This document shows, one piece after another, positions 52,771 through 61,265 of a DNA stretch of 64,000 bases. Both the position numbers and the translations under genes were made by a program. Position 1 is the first letter of the stretch. Each line of letters opens with the position of its first letter. Source of the DNA: Pseudonocardia asaccharolytica DSM 44247 = NBRC 16224 (GTDB taxonomy: Bacteria; Actinomycetota; Actinomycetes; Mycobacteriales; Pseudonocardiaceae). Under the pieces are notes generated by a model. It was not told the origin of the DNA. It worked only from the letters and a program-made list of their open reading frames with translations, and ran no database searches. The stretch covers positions 1-64,000 of the forward strand of contig NZ_KE384066.1 in the NCBI RefSeq assembly GCF_000423625.1. Direction: 5' to 3'.

Positions 52771-53427
52771 CTAGGAACCGACGATCTCGACGTCGTCGCG
52801 GTAGAGCTTGTAGGCGTCCTGGTACTCCATCACCCGGGCGACCTCGCCGATCAGGTCCTCGGCGTAGCCGGCCCGGCGCAGCAGGTGGAAGCCCATCTCC
52901 ATGCCCGAGGTGATCCCGCCCGCGGTGATGATCCGTCCCGAGTCGACGACCCTGGCCCGGCTGATCCGGCACGCCGGGGCGATATCGGCCAGCCGGTCGA
53001 TCGGTACCTTGCCGGGCGGGTTGGCCTCGACCCGGTCGGGCTCCTTGCGGCTGGTCGCCGCAAGTCCGTCGAGCAGGCCCATCTTCCCGTAGATCCACGA
53101 GCCGGTGCACACGCTGGTCAGCAGCGTCTCCTCCGGCTGGCTGCGGATGAACTCGTGCAGCCTGCCGTTGCGGACCTCCTGGCGGGTGCCGAACCCGCCC
53201 GGGATAAGGAAGGCGTCCATCGCGGGCCGGTCGGCGAAGGAGTAGTTGGGCAGCACGGTGAACCCGGCCTGGGCCTGCACCGGCCGCAGCGCGTCGGCGA
53301 TCAGGAACGCCTCCAGCTCCGGATCGAACCGGCGGGCCACGGCGAACACGCCGTGCGGCGCCGCGAAGTCGACGATCTCGACGTCCTTGAACACGTAGAT
53401 TCCGAGCCGGAAACCACTGGTCCCCAT
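52771..53427 (-). CDS. DJ-1/PfpI-family protein, isonitrile-hydratase-like
   Basis: A 218-residue class I amidotransferase-like protein. The nucleophile elbow is SVCTGSWIYGKMGLL (Cys near residue 106); IPGGFGTRQEV provides the acidic residue region. Relatives include cyclohexyl-isocyanide hydratase, but the usual His-Trp after ATS is replaced by Arg-Lys, so the activity may differ. ATG 53427 is five bases from GGGAGG. Divergent from a TetR regulator across a double operator. Confidence 0.8.
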   Translation of the reverse strand: MGTSGFRLGIYVFKDVEIVDFAAPHGVFAVARRFDPELEAFLIADALRPVQAQAGFTVLPNYSFADRPAMDAFLIPGGFGTRQEVRNGRLHEFIRSQPEETLLTSVCTGSWIYGKMGLLDGLAATSRKEPDRVEANPPGKVPIDRLADIAPACRISRARVVDSGRIITAGGITSGMEMGFHLLRRAGYAEDLIGEVARVMEYQDAYKLYRDDVEIVGS

Positions 53428-53449
53428 CATGCCCTCCCGCGTCTGCATC

Positions 53450-53503
53450 GGAAAACGTCCGTTTTCCACGGCGTTCCGAACCCTAGGGGAACGACCGTTT
53501 TCC
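53450..53503. promoter_or_regulatory. Two TetR-type operators between the DJ-1 and TetR genes
   Basis: Operator 1, GGAAAACGTCCGTTTTCC (53450-53467), is a perfect 8-2-8 inverted repeat. Operator 2, GGGGAACG-AC-CGTTTTCC (53486-53503), matches in 6 of 8 pairs. Centres are 36 bp apart. They fit control of both divergent genes by the adjacent TetR protein. Confidence 0.65.
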
Positions 53504-53533
53504 GTCAATATCACGGCCGTCTAGACTGCCCGA

Positions 53534-54115
53534 ATGAGTCCCCCCGACGCCCGGGACCCGCAGGTCCGGACCCGCCTGCTCGACGCCGCCGAGCGGCTGT
53601 TCTACGGCCGCGGCGTGCGGTCCGTCGGGGTCGACGACGTCGTGGCCGCGGCCAGGGTGGCGACCAAGACGCTGTATGCGCAGTTCGGCTCCAAGGACGG
53701 CCTGGTCGAGGCCTACCTGCGCCGCCGAGACCAGCGCTGGATGGACTGGCTGCGGGCCAGGGTGGCGGAGGCTGAGCCCGGATCACCCCGGGTCCTCGCG
53801 GTGTTCGACGCGCTGGGTGAATGGTTCGGCGAGCCCGGCTTCAACGGCTGCGCCTTCGTCAACGTGGCCGGCGAGCTGGTCACGCACGCGGCTGCGCGGG
53901 CCGTCGCCCGCGACCACAAGCGGGCGCTGCGCGCGCTGCTGGCGCAGCTGGCCGCCGACACCGGCGCCGCCGATGCGGGCGTGCTCGCCGACCGGCTGAT
54001 GCTGCTCGTCGAGGGCGCGATCGTCACGGCGCACGTCGAGGGCGACCCCGAGGCGGCGCTGCGCGGTCGTTCCGCCGCGGCGGCGCTGCTGCAGGTGCAC
54101 GCCGCCGCGGCGTGA
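53534..54115 (+). CDS. TetR/AcrR-family repressor
   Basis: A 193-residue repressor. HTH: LLDAAERLFYGRGVRSVGVD, then VVAAARVATKTLYAQFGSKDGL. The C-terminal ligand domain contains GFNGCAFVNVAGEL, typical of the TetR_C subgroup with a Cys. It likely represses the divergent DJ-1 gene and itself through the operators at 53450-53503. Confidence 0.93.
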   Translation: MSPPDARDPQVRTRLLDAAERLFYGRGVRSVGVDDVVAAARVATKTLYAQFGSKDGLVEAYLRRRDQRWMDWLRARVAEAEPGSPRVLAVFDALGEWFGEPGFNGCAFVNVAGELVTHAAARAVARDHKRALRALLAQLAADTGAADAGVLADRLMLLVEGAIVTAHVEGDPEAALRGRSAAAALLQVHAAAA

Positions 54116-54159
54116 TCACCCGGGACCTGGCCCGTTACGGTGGGCGGGGGTGGTCGATC

Positions 54160-55047
54160 ATGCGCGCTGGCGTCAGCGTCGTCGGCAGTCTCAACCACGA
54201 CATCGCGGTGACCCTCGATCGATTGCCCGCGGCGGGTGAGACCGTCGCGGGCGGACCGGCGTGCCGCGGGGTCGGAGGGAAGGGCGCCAACCAGGCGGTC
54301 GCGCTGGCCAGGCTCGGCCGCCACGCTCGGATGGTGGGCGCGGTCGGGGCCGATGCCGAGGGCGTGGCGCTGCGGGCCGCGCTGGACGCCGAGGGCATCG
54401 ACGTCGCGGACGTGGCCACGGTCGACGGGCCCAGCGGCACCGCCATCGTGCTGGTGCACGGCGGGGAGAGCACGATCGTCGTCAGCGCCGGGGCCAACGA
54501 CCGGCTCGACGCCGAGCGGGTGCGCGCCGCGGCGGGCACTCTCGCACAGGCCGCGGCGGTGCTGGTGCAGTGCGAGGTGCCCGACGGCGCGCTGGTCGCC
54601 GCGGCCGAGCTCGCGTCCGGGTTCTACGTGGTGAACCCCGCCCCGGCCCGCCCGCTACCCGAGACTGTGCTGAACAGGGCCGATATCCTGGTGCCCAACC
54701 TCACGGAGCTGGCCACGCTCGCCGGCGGCCCCGTTCCCGAGGACCTCGACGGCATCGTCGACCTCGCCCGCGCGCTGCGCCCGGCCGCGGCCACCGTCGT
54801 GACCCGCGGCGGCGACGGCGCCGTCGTCGTCGAACCGACCGGGGTGGTGCGGGTCCCGGCGGTCGCGGCCACGCTCGTCGACGCCACCGCCGCCGGGGAC
54901 AGCTTCGTCGCCGCGCTCACCGACGCGCTGCTCGACGGCGTCTCGCTCGCCGACGCCGCACGGTGGGCGGCCCGCGTCGCCGCGGTCACGGTGTCGCGCC
55001 CCGGCGCGTCGGCGTCGTTGCCGCGCCGCGCCGAGGTACCGGCCTAG
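54160..55047 (+). CDS. rbsK: Ribokinase (PfkB family)
   Basis: A 295-residue sugar kinase. Substrate signature GGKGANQAVALARLG near residue 42; the catalytic/anion-hole signature DATAAGDSFVAAL near residue 245 (Thr-Ala in place of the usual Thr-Gly). ATG 54160 starts MRAGVSVVGSLNHDI. No ribose transporter adjoins, so a different ribose source or nucleoside salvage is possible. Confidence 0.9.
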   Translation: MRAGVSVVGSLNHDIAVTLDRLPAAGETVAGGPACRGVGGKGANQAVALARLGRHARMVGAVGADAEGVALRAALDAEGIDVADVATVDGPSGTAIVLVHGGESTIVVSAGANDRLDAERVRAAAGTLAQAAAVLVQCEVPDGALVAAAELASGFYVVNPAPARPLPETVLNRADILVPNLTELATLAGGPVPEDLDGIVDLARALRPAAATVVTRGGDGAVVVEPTGVVRVPAVAATLVDATAAGDSFVAALTDALLDGVSLADAARWAARVAAVTVSRPGASASLPRRAEVPA

Positions 55048-55052
55048 CCTCG

Positions 55053-55835
55053 TTGGCAGGTAGGAAGCTCGGCTTGCACGTCGCGGACTTCACCTGGCCC
55101 GGCGGACCGGAGCAGCTGGCGGAGAACCTGACGCGGGTGGTGCGGACCGCCGAGGACGCCGGGTTCGCCCGGCTCAGCGTGATGGACCACCTGTGGCAGA
55201 TCGGCTTCCTGGGCCCGCCGGAACACGAGATGCCCGAGGCCTACACCACGCTGGGCTACCTCGCCGCGCGCACCTCGCGGGTGAACTGGTGTCGTGGGTG
55301 ACGGCGGTCGTCTATCGCGAGCCGGGCTGCCCTTCCCGCCGACGGCCGAGCGGTTCGAGCGGCTGGACGAGGCGCTGCAGATCTGCCTGCAGATGTGGAG
55401 CGACGACGACGGACCCTACGAGGGCAAGCACTACCGGCTCGAGCGCACCCTCAACTCGCCGCAGCCGCTCACCCGGCCGCTCCCGCCGATCCTGATCCTC
55501 ATCGACGGGAGCGGGGAGCGCAAGACGTTGCGGCTGGTCGCCCGGTACGCACAGGCCTGCAACCCCTTCCCGAGCCCCGACCTCGAGCGCAAGCTGGACG
55601 TGCTGCGCGGCCACTGCGCGGCCGTCGGCCGCGACTACGACGAGATCGAGAAGACGGTGATGATCAGCCTGGACCCAGGCCGAGCGGGGAGAAGGTCGAC
55701 GCCCTGCTCGCGCAGTTGCAGCGACTCGCCGGGCTGGGGTTCTCCGAGGCGCACGGTATCGTGCCCGGCGTCGCCCGGCTGACGCCGCTCGAGCTGCTGG
55801 GGGAGCGCATCATTCCGGTGGCCGCAGGCTTCTGA
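55053..55835 (+). pseudogene. F420-dependent LLM-class oxidoreductase, deleted and frameshifted
   Basis: Starts near TTG 55053 (LAGRKLGLHVADFTWPGGPE). Three lesions are visible. At about 55280 one G is missing: RVN shifts frame before LVSWVTAVVYREPG. At about 55324 the sequence jumps from REPG to LPFPPTAERFERLDEAL; about 30 residues that carry the conserved GIGAAW region are gone, with a frame change. At about 55680 one G is missing before EKVDALLAQLQRLAGLGF. The end IPVAAGF is normal. These enzymes reduce substrates with F420H2; this copy is dead. Confidence 0.75.
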
Positions 55836-55846
55836 GGCGGTCGGCG

Positions 55847-56032
55847 CTAGTCGTCCTCGTCCCACTCCCGGTCGTAGCGATCGGCCGCCTCGGTGCGCTC
55901 TCTCGCGATCTCCAGGGCGCGCGCCGCGGTCTCCCGGTCCGGGTAGGGGCCGAGCCGGTCCTCGGCGCGGCAGCCCTGCTGCGGCTCGACGGTGTGGTGT
56001 TTCAGGCAGTAGTACCACTTCTCGGCGCTCAT
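55847..56032 (-). CDS. Small conserved actinobacterial protein
   Basis: A 61-residue protein from ATG 56032: MSAEKWYYCLKHHTVEPQQ, then a Cys and GPYPDRETAARALEIARER. Cys-x3-HH plus a later Cys could bind metal. The GPY...A..A pattern resembles a short SPOR-like repeat, and such proteins are commonly annotated so in actinobacteria. Function unknown. Confidence 0.75.
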   Translation of the reverse strand: MSAEKWYYCLKHHTVEPQQGCRAEDRLGPYPDRETAARALEIARERTEAADRYDREWDEDD

Positions 56033-56220
56033 GGTCAGATGCTGGCACGTTTCGTCCGGTGCGGGGCGGACCGGCACTCGGCCCACCTACGTTCCCGGTT
56101 GCGGAGCGACGTGACCGCGGCAATCCCCCGGGAACCGGGGTGATCGCCTGCGGGAGCCCCTGGTGGTGTCCAGGGGTCGTACTCGTAGGGAATACGCCTT
56201 GCCCCGCTGTTTGCGGTCCC

Positions 56221-57192
56221 TCATGTGACCTGGACGATGATCTTCCCACGGATACCACCGGCCTCCAGCGCGCGGTGGGCTCCGGCGATGTCGTCGAGTG
56301 GATAGACCCGGTCCACGATCGGACGGATCGCTGCGCTGTCGACCAACCGGGTCAGTTCGGAGAGGAGCTCCTGGCCGGAGTTGCCGCTGAAGAACCGGAC
56401 TCGTCGTGAGCCGAAGACGGTGGAGGCGGCGATATAGGACAGTGACGCGATCGGGTGGTCGATGTCGAAGGTGATCGACACCATGCGTCCGTTCCTGGTC
56501 AGCAGTCTGCGGTAGGCGCTGAAGTCGGTGCCCACCGTGTTCAGGACGACGTCGAACCGGCCAAGGTCGGCGGGGCGCGTGGTGGCGTAGTCGAAGGCTT
56601 CTGCTGCGCCGAGCGAGCGGACGAAGTCCAGCTGCTCGGCGCCGGCCAGCGCAGTGACCCGTGCGCCGTGTTCCCGCCCCAGCTGGACGGCGATGCTGCC
56701 GACCCCGCCGCTGGCGCCGCGCACGAGCAGTCGCTCGCCCCGCATGAGGTGGGCTTTCTCGCGCAGCGCGATGATCGCGGTCATGCCAACGGCCGGCAGG
56801 GCCGCGGCCTGAACCAGGTCGACCGAGGTGGGGGCGAGAGCCAGCCTGCCAGGGGGCACGGCCACGAACTCGGCCGCGCTGCCGAAGCTGTGGGGTACCA
56901 CCCCCCACACCCGGTCGCCGACGGTGAATCCGGATGCCGCAGCGCCCACCGCGGCGACCGTGCCCGCGAAGTCGATCCCCATGCGTTTCGGAAAGCCTCG
57001 GCCCAGCGCGGCGGTCACCAGCCGAACCCTGCCGGCCCGGCCCACCAGTTCGCCGCCGTTCACACTAGCGGCGGCCACCCGCACCAGTACCTCGCCGGGT
57101 CCGGCGACCGGCGTCGGCAGCCTGCCCTCGTAGAGCACCTCCGGTGGCCCGTACCTGTCGTACAGCGCCGCACGCATCTCACCCATGTCCAT
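56221..57192 (-). CDS. NADPH:quinone reductase-like medium-chain dehydrogenase
   Basis: A 323-residue zinc-independent MDR enzyme. ATG 57192 follows GAGGGAGGG. The family opening ALYDRYGPPEVL and the Rossmann motif LLVRGASGGVGSIAVQLG near residue 147 are clear. No structural zinc Cys cluster. Likely reduces quinones or enones. Divergent from a TetR gene across 107 bp, so probably its target. Confidence 0.9.
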   Translation of the reverse strand: MDMGEMRAALYDRYGPPEVLYEGRLPTPVAGPGEVLVRVAAASVNGGELVGRAGRVRLVTAALGRGFPKRMGIDFAGTVAAVGAAASGFTVGDRVWGVVPHSFGSAAEFVAVPPGRLALAPTSVDLVQAAALPAVGMTAIIALREKAHLMRGERLLVRGASGGVGSIAVQLGREHGARVTALAGAEQLDFVRSLGAAEAFDYATTRPADLGRFDVVLNTVGTDFSAYRRLLTRNGRMVSITFDIDHPIASLSYIAASTVFGSRRVRFFSGNSGQELLSELTRLVDSAAIRPIVDRVYPLDDIAGAHRALEAGGIRGKIIVQVT

Positions 57193-57299
57193 GGTCCCTC
57201 CCTCGGGCTCCGCCTCGCCGACGACCGGCGAGCTCTGCCTGCGACCACGGTAACGAGGTAACCGGATGGGGGCTTCCACTTGTGGTTAAGGTGAGAGAC

Positions 57300-58007
57300 A
57301 TGCCCGCCGATCCGTCTCGGATCACTGCCGGCGCCGCTTCCGCCGAGACGCCGAGGCTGCGCGCGGATGCACGGCACAACCGCAACCGCATCCTGGACGC
57401 CGCCCGCGAAGCGTTCGCCGCACGCGGGCTGGAGGTGCCGATGGCCGCGATCGCGCGCCGCGCGGGCGTCGGCGTGGCCACGCTCTACCGACGGTTCCCT
57501 ACGCGCGAGGCCTTGATCACGGAGGTGTTCACCGACCAGCTCACCGGGTGCGTCTCGGTCATCGACGACGCACTGGCCGACCCGGACCCGTGGCAGGGGT
57601 TCTGTCTGGCGGTCGAGAAGCTGTGCAGCCTCCAGGTGGCCGACCGTGGGTTTACCGCGGCCTTCCTGACGAAGTTCCCCGACGCGGTCGACTTCGAACA
57701 GAAACGGGTGCGCGCCGAGCGGGGGTTCGCCGACCTGGTGCGGCGCGCCCAGCAGTCAGGCCGGCTGCGCGCCGACTTCGACCGCAGCGATCTCATCCTG
57801 CTGCTCATGGCCAACCACGGGATCACCGCAGAATCTACAGTGGACAAACTGGCGGCTTCCCGTCGGCTGGTCGCCTACTTGCTTCAGGCATTCCGGGCCG
57901 ACCACGCCGGCCCTGCCTGCGTTCTTCCGCCGCCGGCGTCGCTCGACCTCGATCGCGTAAGCCGGTCCAGCCGCATACCCAACCTCAAGGAACCGGGTGG
58001 CCCGTGA
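57300..58007 (+). CDS. TetR-family regulator
   Basis: A 235-residue regulator from ATG 57300. HTH: RILDAAREAFAARGLEVPMA, then ARRAGVGVATLYRRFPTREAL. The C-terminal region has VDKLAASRRLVAYLLQAFRA, seen in regulators of MDR enzymes. An imperfect GGTAAC/GTAACC pair (57250-57264) in the intergenic region could be its site. Its stop lies within a palindrome that may terminate transcription. Confidence 0.92.
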   Translation: MPADPSRITAGAASAETPRLRADARHNRNRILDAAREAFAARGLEVPMAAIARRAGVGVATLYRRFPTREALITEVFTDQLTGCVSVIDDALADPDPWQGFCLAVEKLCSLQVADRGFTAAFLTKFPDAVDFEQKRVRAERGFADLVRRAQQSGRLRADFDRSDLILLLMANHGITAESTVDKLAASRRLVAYLLQAFRADHAGPACVLPPPASLDLDRVSRSSRIPNLKEPGGP

Positions 58008-58074
58008 CGTGGCCGCGGCCACGTCACGGCCTTGACAACGGCTGCAGCCGGGGCGACAACGGCTGCAGCCGGGG
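58002..58074. terminator. 28-nt palindrome plus two copies of a 21-nt repeat
   Basis: 58002-58029 is a perfect loopless palindrome (arm CCGTGACGTGGCCG) across the TetR stop. Directly after it come two 20-nt copies of GACAACGGCTGCAGCCGGGG (58034-58053, 58055-58074), each with a GGCTGCAGCC self-complementary core. A terminator function is likely for the first part; the tandem repeat is unexplained. Confidence 0.5.
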
Positions 58075-58194
58075 CACAATCCTTTCCCGATCGACGGTGC
58101 TCTCCTCCCGACACCGAAGGGGCAGGAGGAGGCCGTGATCGTGACGGCATCCGATTGCCGACACGAGTGCGGGTGGCCGTTGGCGCCGCGGGTG

Positions 58195-58335
58195 CGATCG
58201 TCGCTCGCCATCGCCTACCCCGGCGCGGTCCACCTGCCCGACTGGCTCACCCTCGTCCAGCAGCGCGACCTCGTCACCCGCTGCCGCGCCTGGGCGCGTG
58301 AAGGCCCGGGGATCCGCGCTGCGATGCTGCCGTGC
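58195..58335 (+). pseudogene. AlkB N-terminal remnant
   Basis: About 45 codons, LAIAYPGAVHLPDWLTLVQQ then RDLVTRCRAWAREGPGIRAAMLP, match the start of actinobacterial AlkB-type 2-oxoglutarate dioxygenases. The remaining 150 or so residues, with the HxD...H iron motif, are absent; the next gene's 3' end is within 100 bp. A truncated remnant of a DNA-alkylation repair gene. Confidence 0.5.
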
Positions 58336-58422
58336 GGCGATGCTGTGCGGCGCGCGCAGGGGATCCGACGTGGCCCGGATGGGCCCGGCTACCGACCGCC
58401 GGGCTGCGGGAGCCGGTGTCGG

Positions 58423-59532
58423 CTACGCATCGAGGCGGTAGAAGCGCCAGAAGTCGTGTTCGATGGGGAGGACCGTGACGGTGCTGAACCCGGCGTCGAG
58501 CGCGTAGCGCCGTACCGTCTCCGGGCGGATCACCGTGCCGGTGCCGGCGGCGTCCGGCTCGACCATCGCCACCGCGAGACAGTGCAGGGCGCTCCAGCCG
58601 TAGTTGAACCGGTCGAGATCGTCGCCGGGCGCGGTGAAGGTCTCGGCGACCCGCTCGTCCGCGACGAGCACCGCGCCGCCGGGGGCGAGCATCTGTCGCG
58701 CGGTGCGCAGCACATCGACCGGATGCGCCATGTCGTGCAGCGTTTCGAACAACGTCACGAGGTCGTAGCGTCCGGCGAGCGCCGGATCGGCGGCATCCCG
58801 GCGGGCGAACCGCACCCGGTCCGCGGCGCCGGCCACGACCGCGTTGCGGCGGGCCGCCTCGATCGAGGCCTCGTCGAGGTCGATGCCGTCGACCTGCGCC
58901 GCCGGAAAGCCACGAGCAATGGCGATGGTCGACCATCCGCAGCCGCAGCCCAGGTCCGCGACTCGCGCGGACGGATGAGTCCGGCGCAGCCGCGCCTCGA
59001 TATCGGGCAACGCTGGAAGCCAGTCGGCGACCAGTTGATGCACGAACATCGGGCGGTTCGCCCGCTCGATGCCCTGCCGGATGTCCGCGCCGTACGCCTC
59101 GAACGGCACGCCGCCCCCGGTCCGGAACGCCTCGGCCACTTGCGGCAGCGTCTGCGCGATGCTGATCGCGAGCTGCGCAAGGGGGACGAGGTGGGCGAGG
59201 CTCTCCGGTGCACACAGCACGTCGTCGGCACCCACCGGGAGTCGATAGCGACGGGTGGTGGCCTCGCCGGTGTCCTCGGCGACGTCGAGCACACCGGCAA
59301 CCGCCTGCTGCTCCAGCCACTCCCGGGCGTACCGCTCGGCGATGCCGACGGCGCTCGCCAGCTCGGCGGACGTGGCCGAGCCGGCCTGCCCGAGCGCCGT
59401 GTAGAGGCCGAGCCGGTCGCCGAGGTAGACGTGCATCAGCTCGGTTGCGCCCAGCGTCGCGCGGAAGATGTAGTCGGCGAGCGCATCGCGCCGATCGCCG
59501 GCCTCGGTCGTCACGGGATCCATCGGAGCCAT
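58423..59532 (-). CDS. SAM-dependent methyltransferase with winged-HTH start
   Basis: A 369-residue protein. N-terminal HTH-like dimerisation region (residues 20-85: GLYTALGQAGSATSAELASA, then AREWLEQQAVAGVLDV). The SAM motif is VADLGCGCGWSTIAIARG near residue 180, motif II DGIDLDEASIEAARR. LFETLHDMAHPVDVLR is the post-motif. ATG 59532 with GAGAGG upstream. The natural substrate is unknown; this architecture is common in mycobacteria and related genera. The 215-bp upstream gap shows no gene. Confidence 0.88.
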   Translation of the reverse strand: MAPMDPVTTEAGDRRDALADYIFRATLGATELMHVYLGDRLGLYTALGQAGSATSAELASAVGIAERYAREWLEQQAVAGVLDVAEDTGEATTRRYRLPVGADDVLCAPESLAHLVPLAQLAISIAQTLPQVAEAFRTGGGVPFEAYGADIRQGIERANRPMFVHQLVADWLPALPDIEARLRRTHPSARVADLGCGCGWSTIAIARGFPAAQVDGIDLDEASIEAARRNAVVAGAADRVRFARRDAADPALAGRYDLVTLFETLHDMAHPVDVLRTARQMLAPGGAVLVADERVAETFTAPGDDLDRFNYGWSALHCLAVAMVEPDAAGTGTVIRPETVRRYALDAGFSTVTVLPIEHDFWRFYRLDA

Positions 59533-59747
59533 CGGTCGCACCTCTCCGTGGGACACGGACGAGTCGGGCGCACCACCCGGCGTCGGAACGCCGACCTCGG
59601 TCCGGCGAGCCGCCACGCGAACGATAGACGCCTGCCCGCGCGACCGCCAGGAGCCCGCTCTGGGCTCTGCGGCGTCGCGAACACCCGGCCCGAACCACGC
59701 GGGTCGACCGCGCATCGATCCTCGGTACTCAGGACTCAACGGCCGGG

Positions 59748-60266
59748 TCATCGACCGTGGGCGCGGTGGAACGCGTTGTAGGCCGTCTCGTCGAACAGCA
59801 CGAACCGGGCCTCGCGGACCGAGGTCGGGGTGTCGCGCACCGTCCCGATCGCGATCCGGGCCGCGTCGTCGAGGGGCCAGCCGTAGATCCCGGCCGACAC
59901 CGCCGGGAAGGCGACGGTGGCCGCGCCCAGCTCGTCGGCGATGCGCAGCGACTCGCGGTAGCAGGAGGCGAGCAACCCCGAACGGTCCTCCCGTTTCGCG
60001 TACACCGGCCCGACCGTGTGAATCACCCAGCGGGCCGGCAGCCTGCCCGCGGTGGTGGCGACGGCCTGGCCGGTGGGTAGCCCGTCGGGGTAGCGGGTGG
60101 TCCGCAGCTCCCGGCATTCGGCGAGGATCTCGGGCCCGCCGCGGCGGTGGATCGCACCGTCGACCCCACCGCCGCCGAGCAGCGCGGAGTTGGCCGCGTT
60201 GACCACCGCGTCGACGTCCTGATCGGTGATGTCGCCGCGGAGCAGCACGATCTCGGTGGCACTCAT
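59748..60266 (-). CDS. Macrodomain O-acetyl-ADP-ribose deacetylase
   Basis: A 172-residue single macrodomain. ADP-ribose site motifs: VVNAANSALLGGGGVDGAIH and FPAVSAGIYGWP. MSATEIVLLRGDITDQDVD is the usual start. It resembles YmdB/MacroD-type hydrolases that remove ADP-ribose esters. The neighbours give no toxin or sirtuin partner. Confidence 0.92.
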   Translation of the reverse strand: MSATEIVLLRGDITDQDVDAVVNAANSALLGGGGVDGAIHRRGGPEILAECRELRTTRYPDGLPTGQAVATTAGRLPARWVIHTVGPVYAKREDRSGLLASCYRESLRIADELGAATVAFPAVSAGIYGWPLDDAARIAIGTVRDTPTSVREARFVLFDETAYNAFHRAHGR

Positions 60267-60282
60267 GCCCCCATCGTGCGCG

Positions 60283-60636
60283 TCAGCGCAGCGCGGACAA
60301 CAGCGGGATGGCGGCGATCTTCTCGTCCGTCAGTTCCGACCAACGGATGAACTCCGACGGCCGCGCGCCGCGCCGGGCACGGCAGTCGATCACCCGCTCC
60401 GGCGTGACGATCAGGTCGACCGGGGCGTCGTGGGCCGCGGTCGGGATCACCCCGGCCGGTCGGACCTGCAGTTCGTGCACCGTCGTCACGACGAGGGTCT
60501 CCGGTCCGATCAGCCCGGCCTCGGTGGCCAGCGCGAACTCCAGGTCGGCGAACCCGCCGCCCTTGCCGAGCCGGGGGACCGCCATGTAGACGGTCTTGCC
60601 GTCCTCCAGCGCCCGCTGGCGGACGGGTAGCTGCGC
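60283..60636 (-). pseudogene. 5-formyltetrahydrofolate cyclo-ligase-type remnant (C-terminal)
   Basis: The frame reads PVRQRALEDGKTVYMAVPRL, then GKGGGFADLEFALATEAGLI and ends in PSEFIRWSELTDEKIAAIPLLSAL. This is the C-terminal half of a 5-FCL/MTHFS-like protein, with GKGGG as the phosphate loop. The first half is gone; its 5' end meets the lutC 3' end. No good start with a ribosome-binding site is present, and the ATG at 60585 would give only 100 residues. Confidence 0.6.
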
Positions 60637-60650
60637 CGCTCACCGGCGCA

Positions 60651-61265
60651 TCAGCGCACGAGCAACACGATCAGCGTACGCGGACCGTGCACACCCTCCA
60701 CCCGTTCCAGCTCGATGTCGCTGGTCGCCGACGGGCCGGAGATCAGCGTGATCGGGCGGGTCGCGGTCAGCCCGGCGAGCAGCTCGGGCACGGTCTGCAC
60801 CACCTGCGCCGCATGCACCACACAGACGTGCACATCGGGGACCAGGGTGATCGCCCGGCGCCCCTGGTCGGCCGAGCCGTCGAGCGCGATCGTGCCGGTC
60901 TCGGCGCAGGCCAGCGCGCAGCCGGTGACGACGGCGGCGAACTCGTCGAGGGCATGTGGGGTGAGCGTCCCCTCGTCGCGGGTGCCGCCGAGCTCGCCCC
61001 ACGCCGCCGGCGGCTCGGGCGGCAGCAGCACCGGACCGTCGGGAAGCGCCGCGGTCACCGCCGTGGGCAGCTCGGCGGCGCTGACCCGCCGTACCGTCGC
61101 CCGATAGTCGACGAGCCGGTCGGTGAGCAGGTCGAGCAGCGGCTCGGAGCCGGGGGCGTGCTCGCCGGTGTGGTGATAGCCGCGCGGGGTCTCGGGCGCG
61201 ACGGCGCCGGCGTTGGCGGCCCGGATCGCGGCGAGCACGCGCTCGCGGGCAGGCGGTTCGTTCAC
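60651..61265 (-). CDS. lutC: LutC, LUD-domain lactate utilisation protein
   Basis: A 204-residue LUD-domain protein. Seen: ACAETGTIAL and the closing SGPSATSDIELERVEGVHGP, both hallmarks of LutC/YkgG. It forms the lactate oxidation complex with LutA and LutB. GTG 61265 overlaps the lutB stop as GTGA. Last gene of the lut operon. Confidence 0.93.
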   Translation of the reverse strand: MNEPPARERVLAAIRAANAGAVAPETPRGYHHTGEHAPGSEPLLDLLTDRLVDYRATVRRVSAAELPTAVTAALPDGPVLLPPEPPAAWGELGGTRDEGTLTPHALDEFAAVVTGCALACAETGTIALDGSADQGRRAITLVPDVHVCVVHAAQVVQTVPELLAGLTATRPITLISGPSATSDIELERVEGVHGPRTLIVLLVR

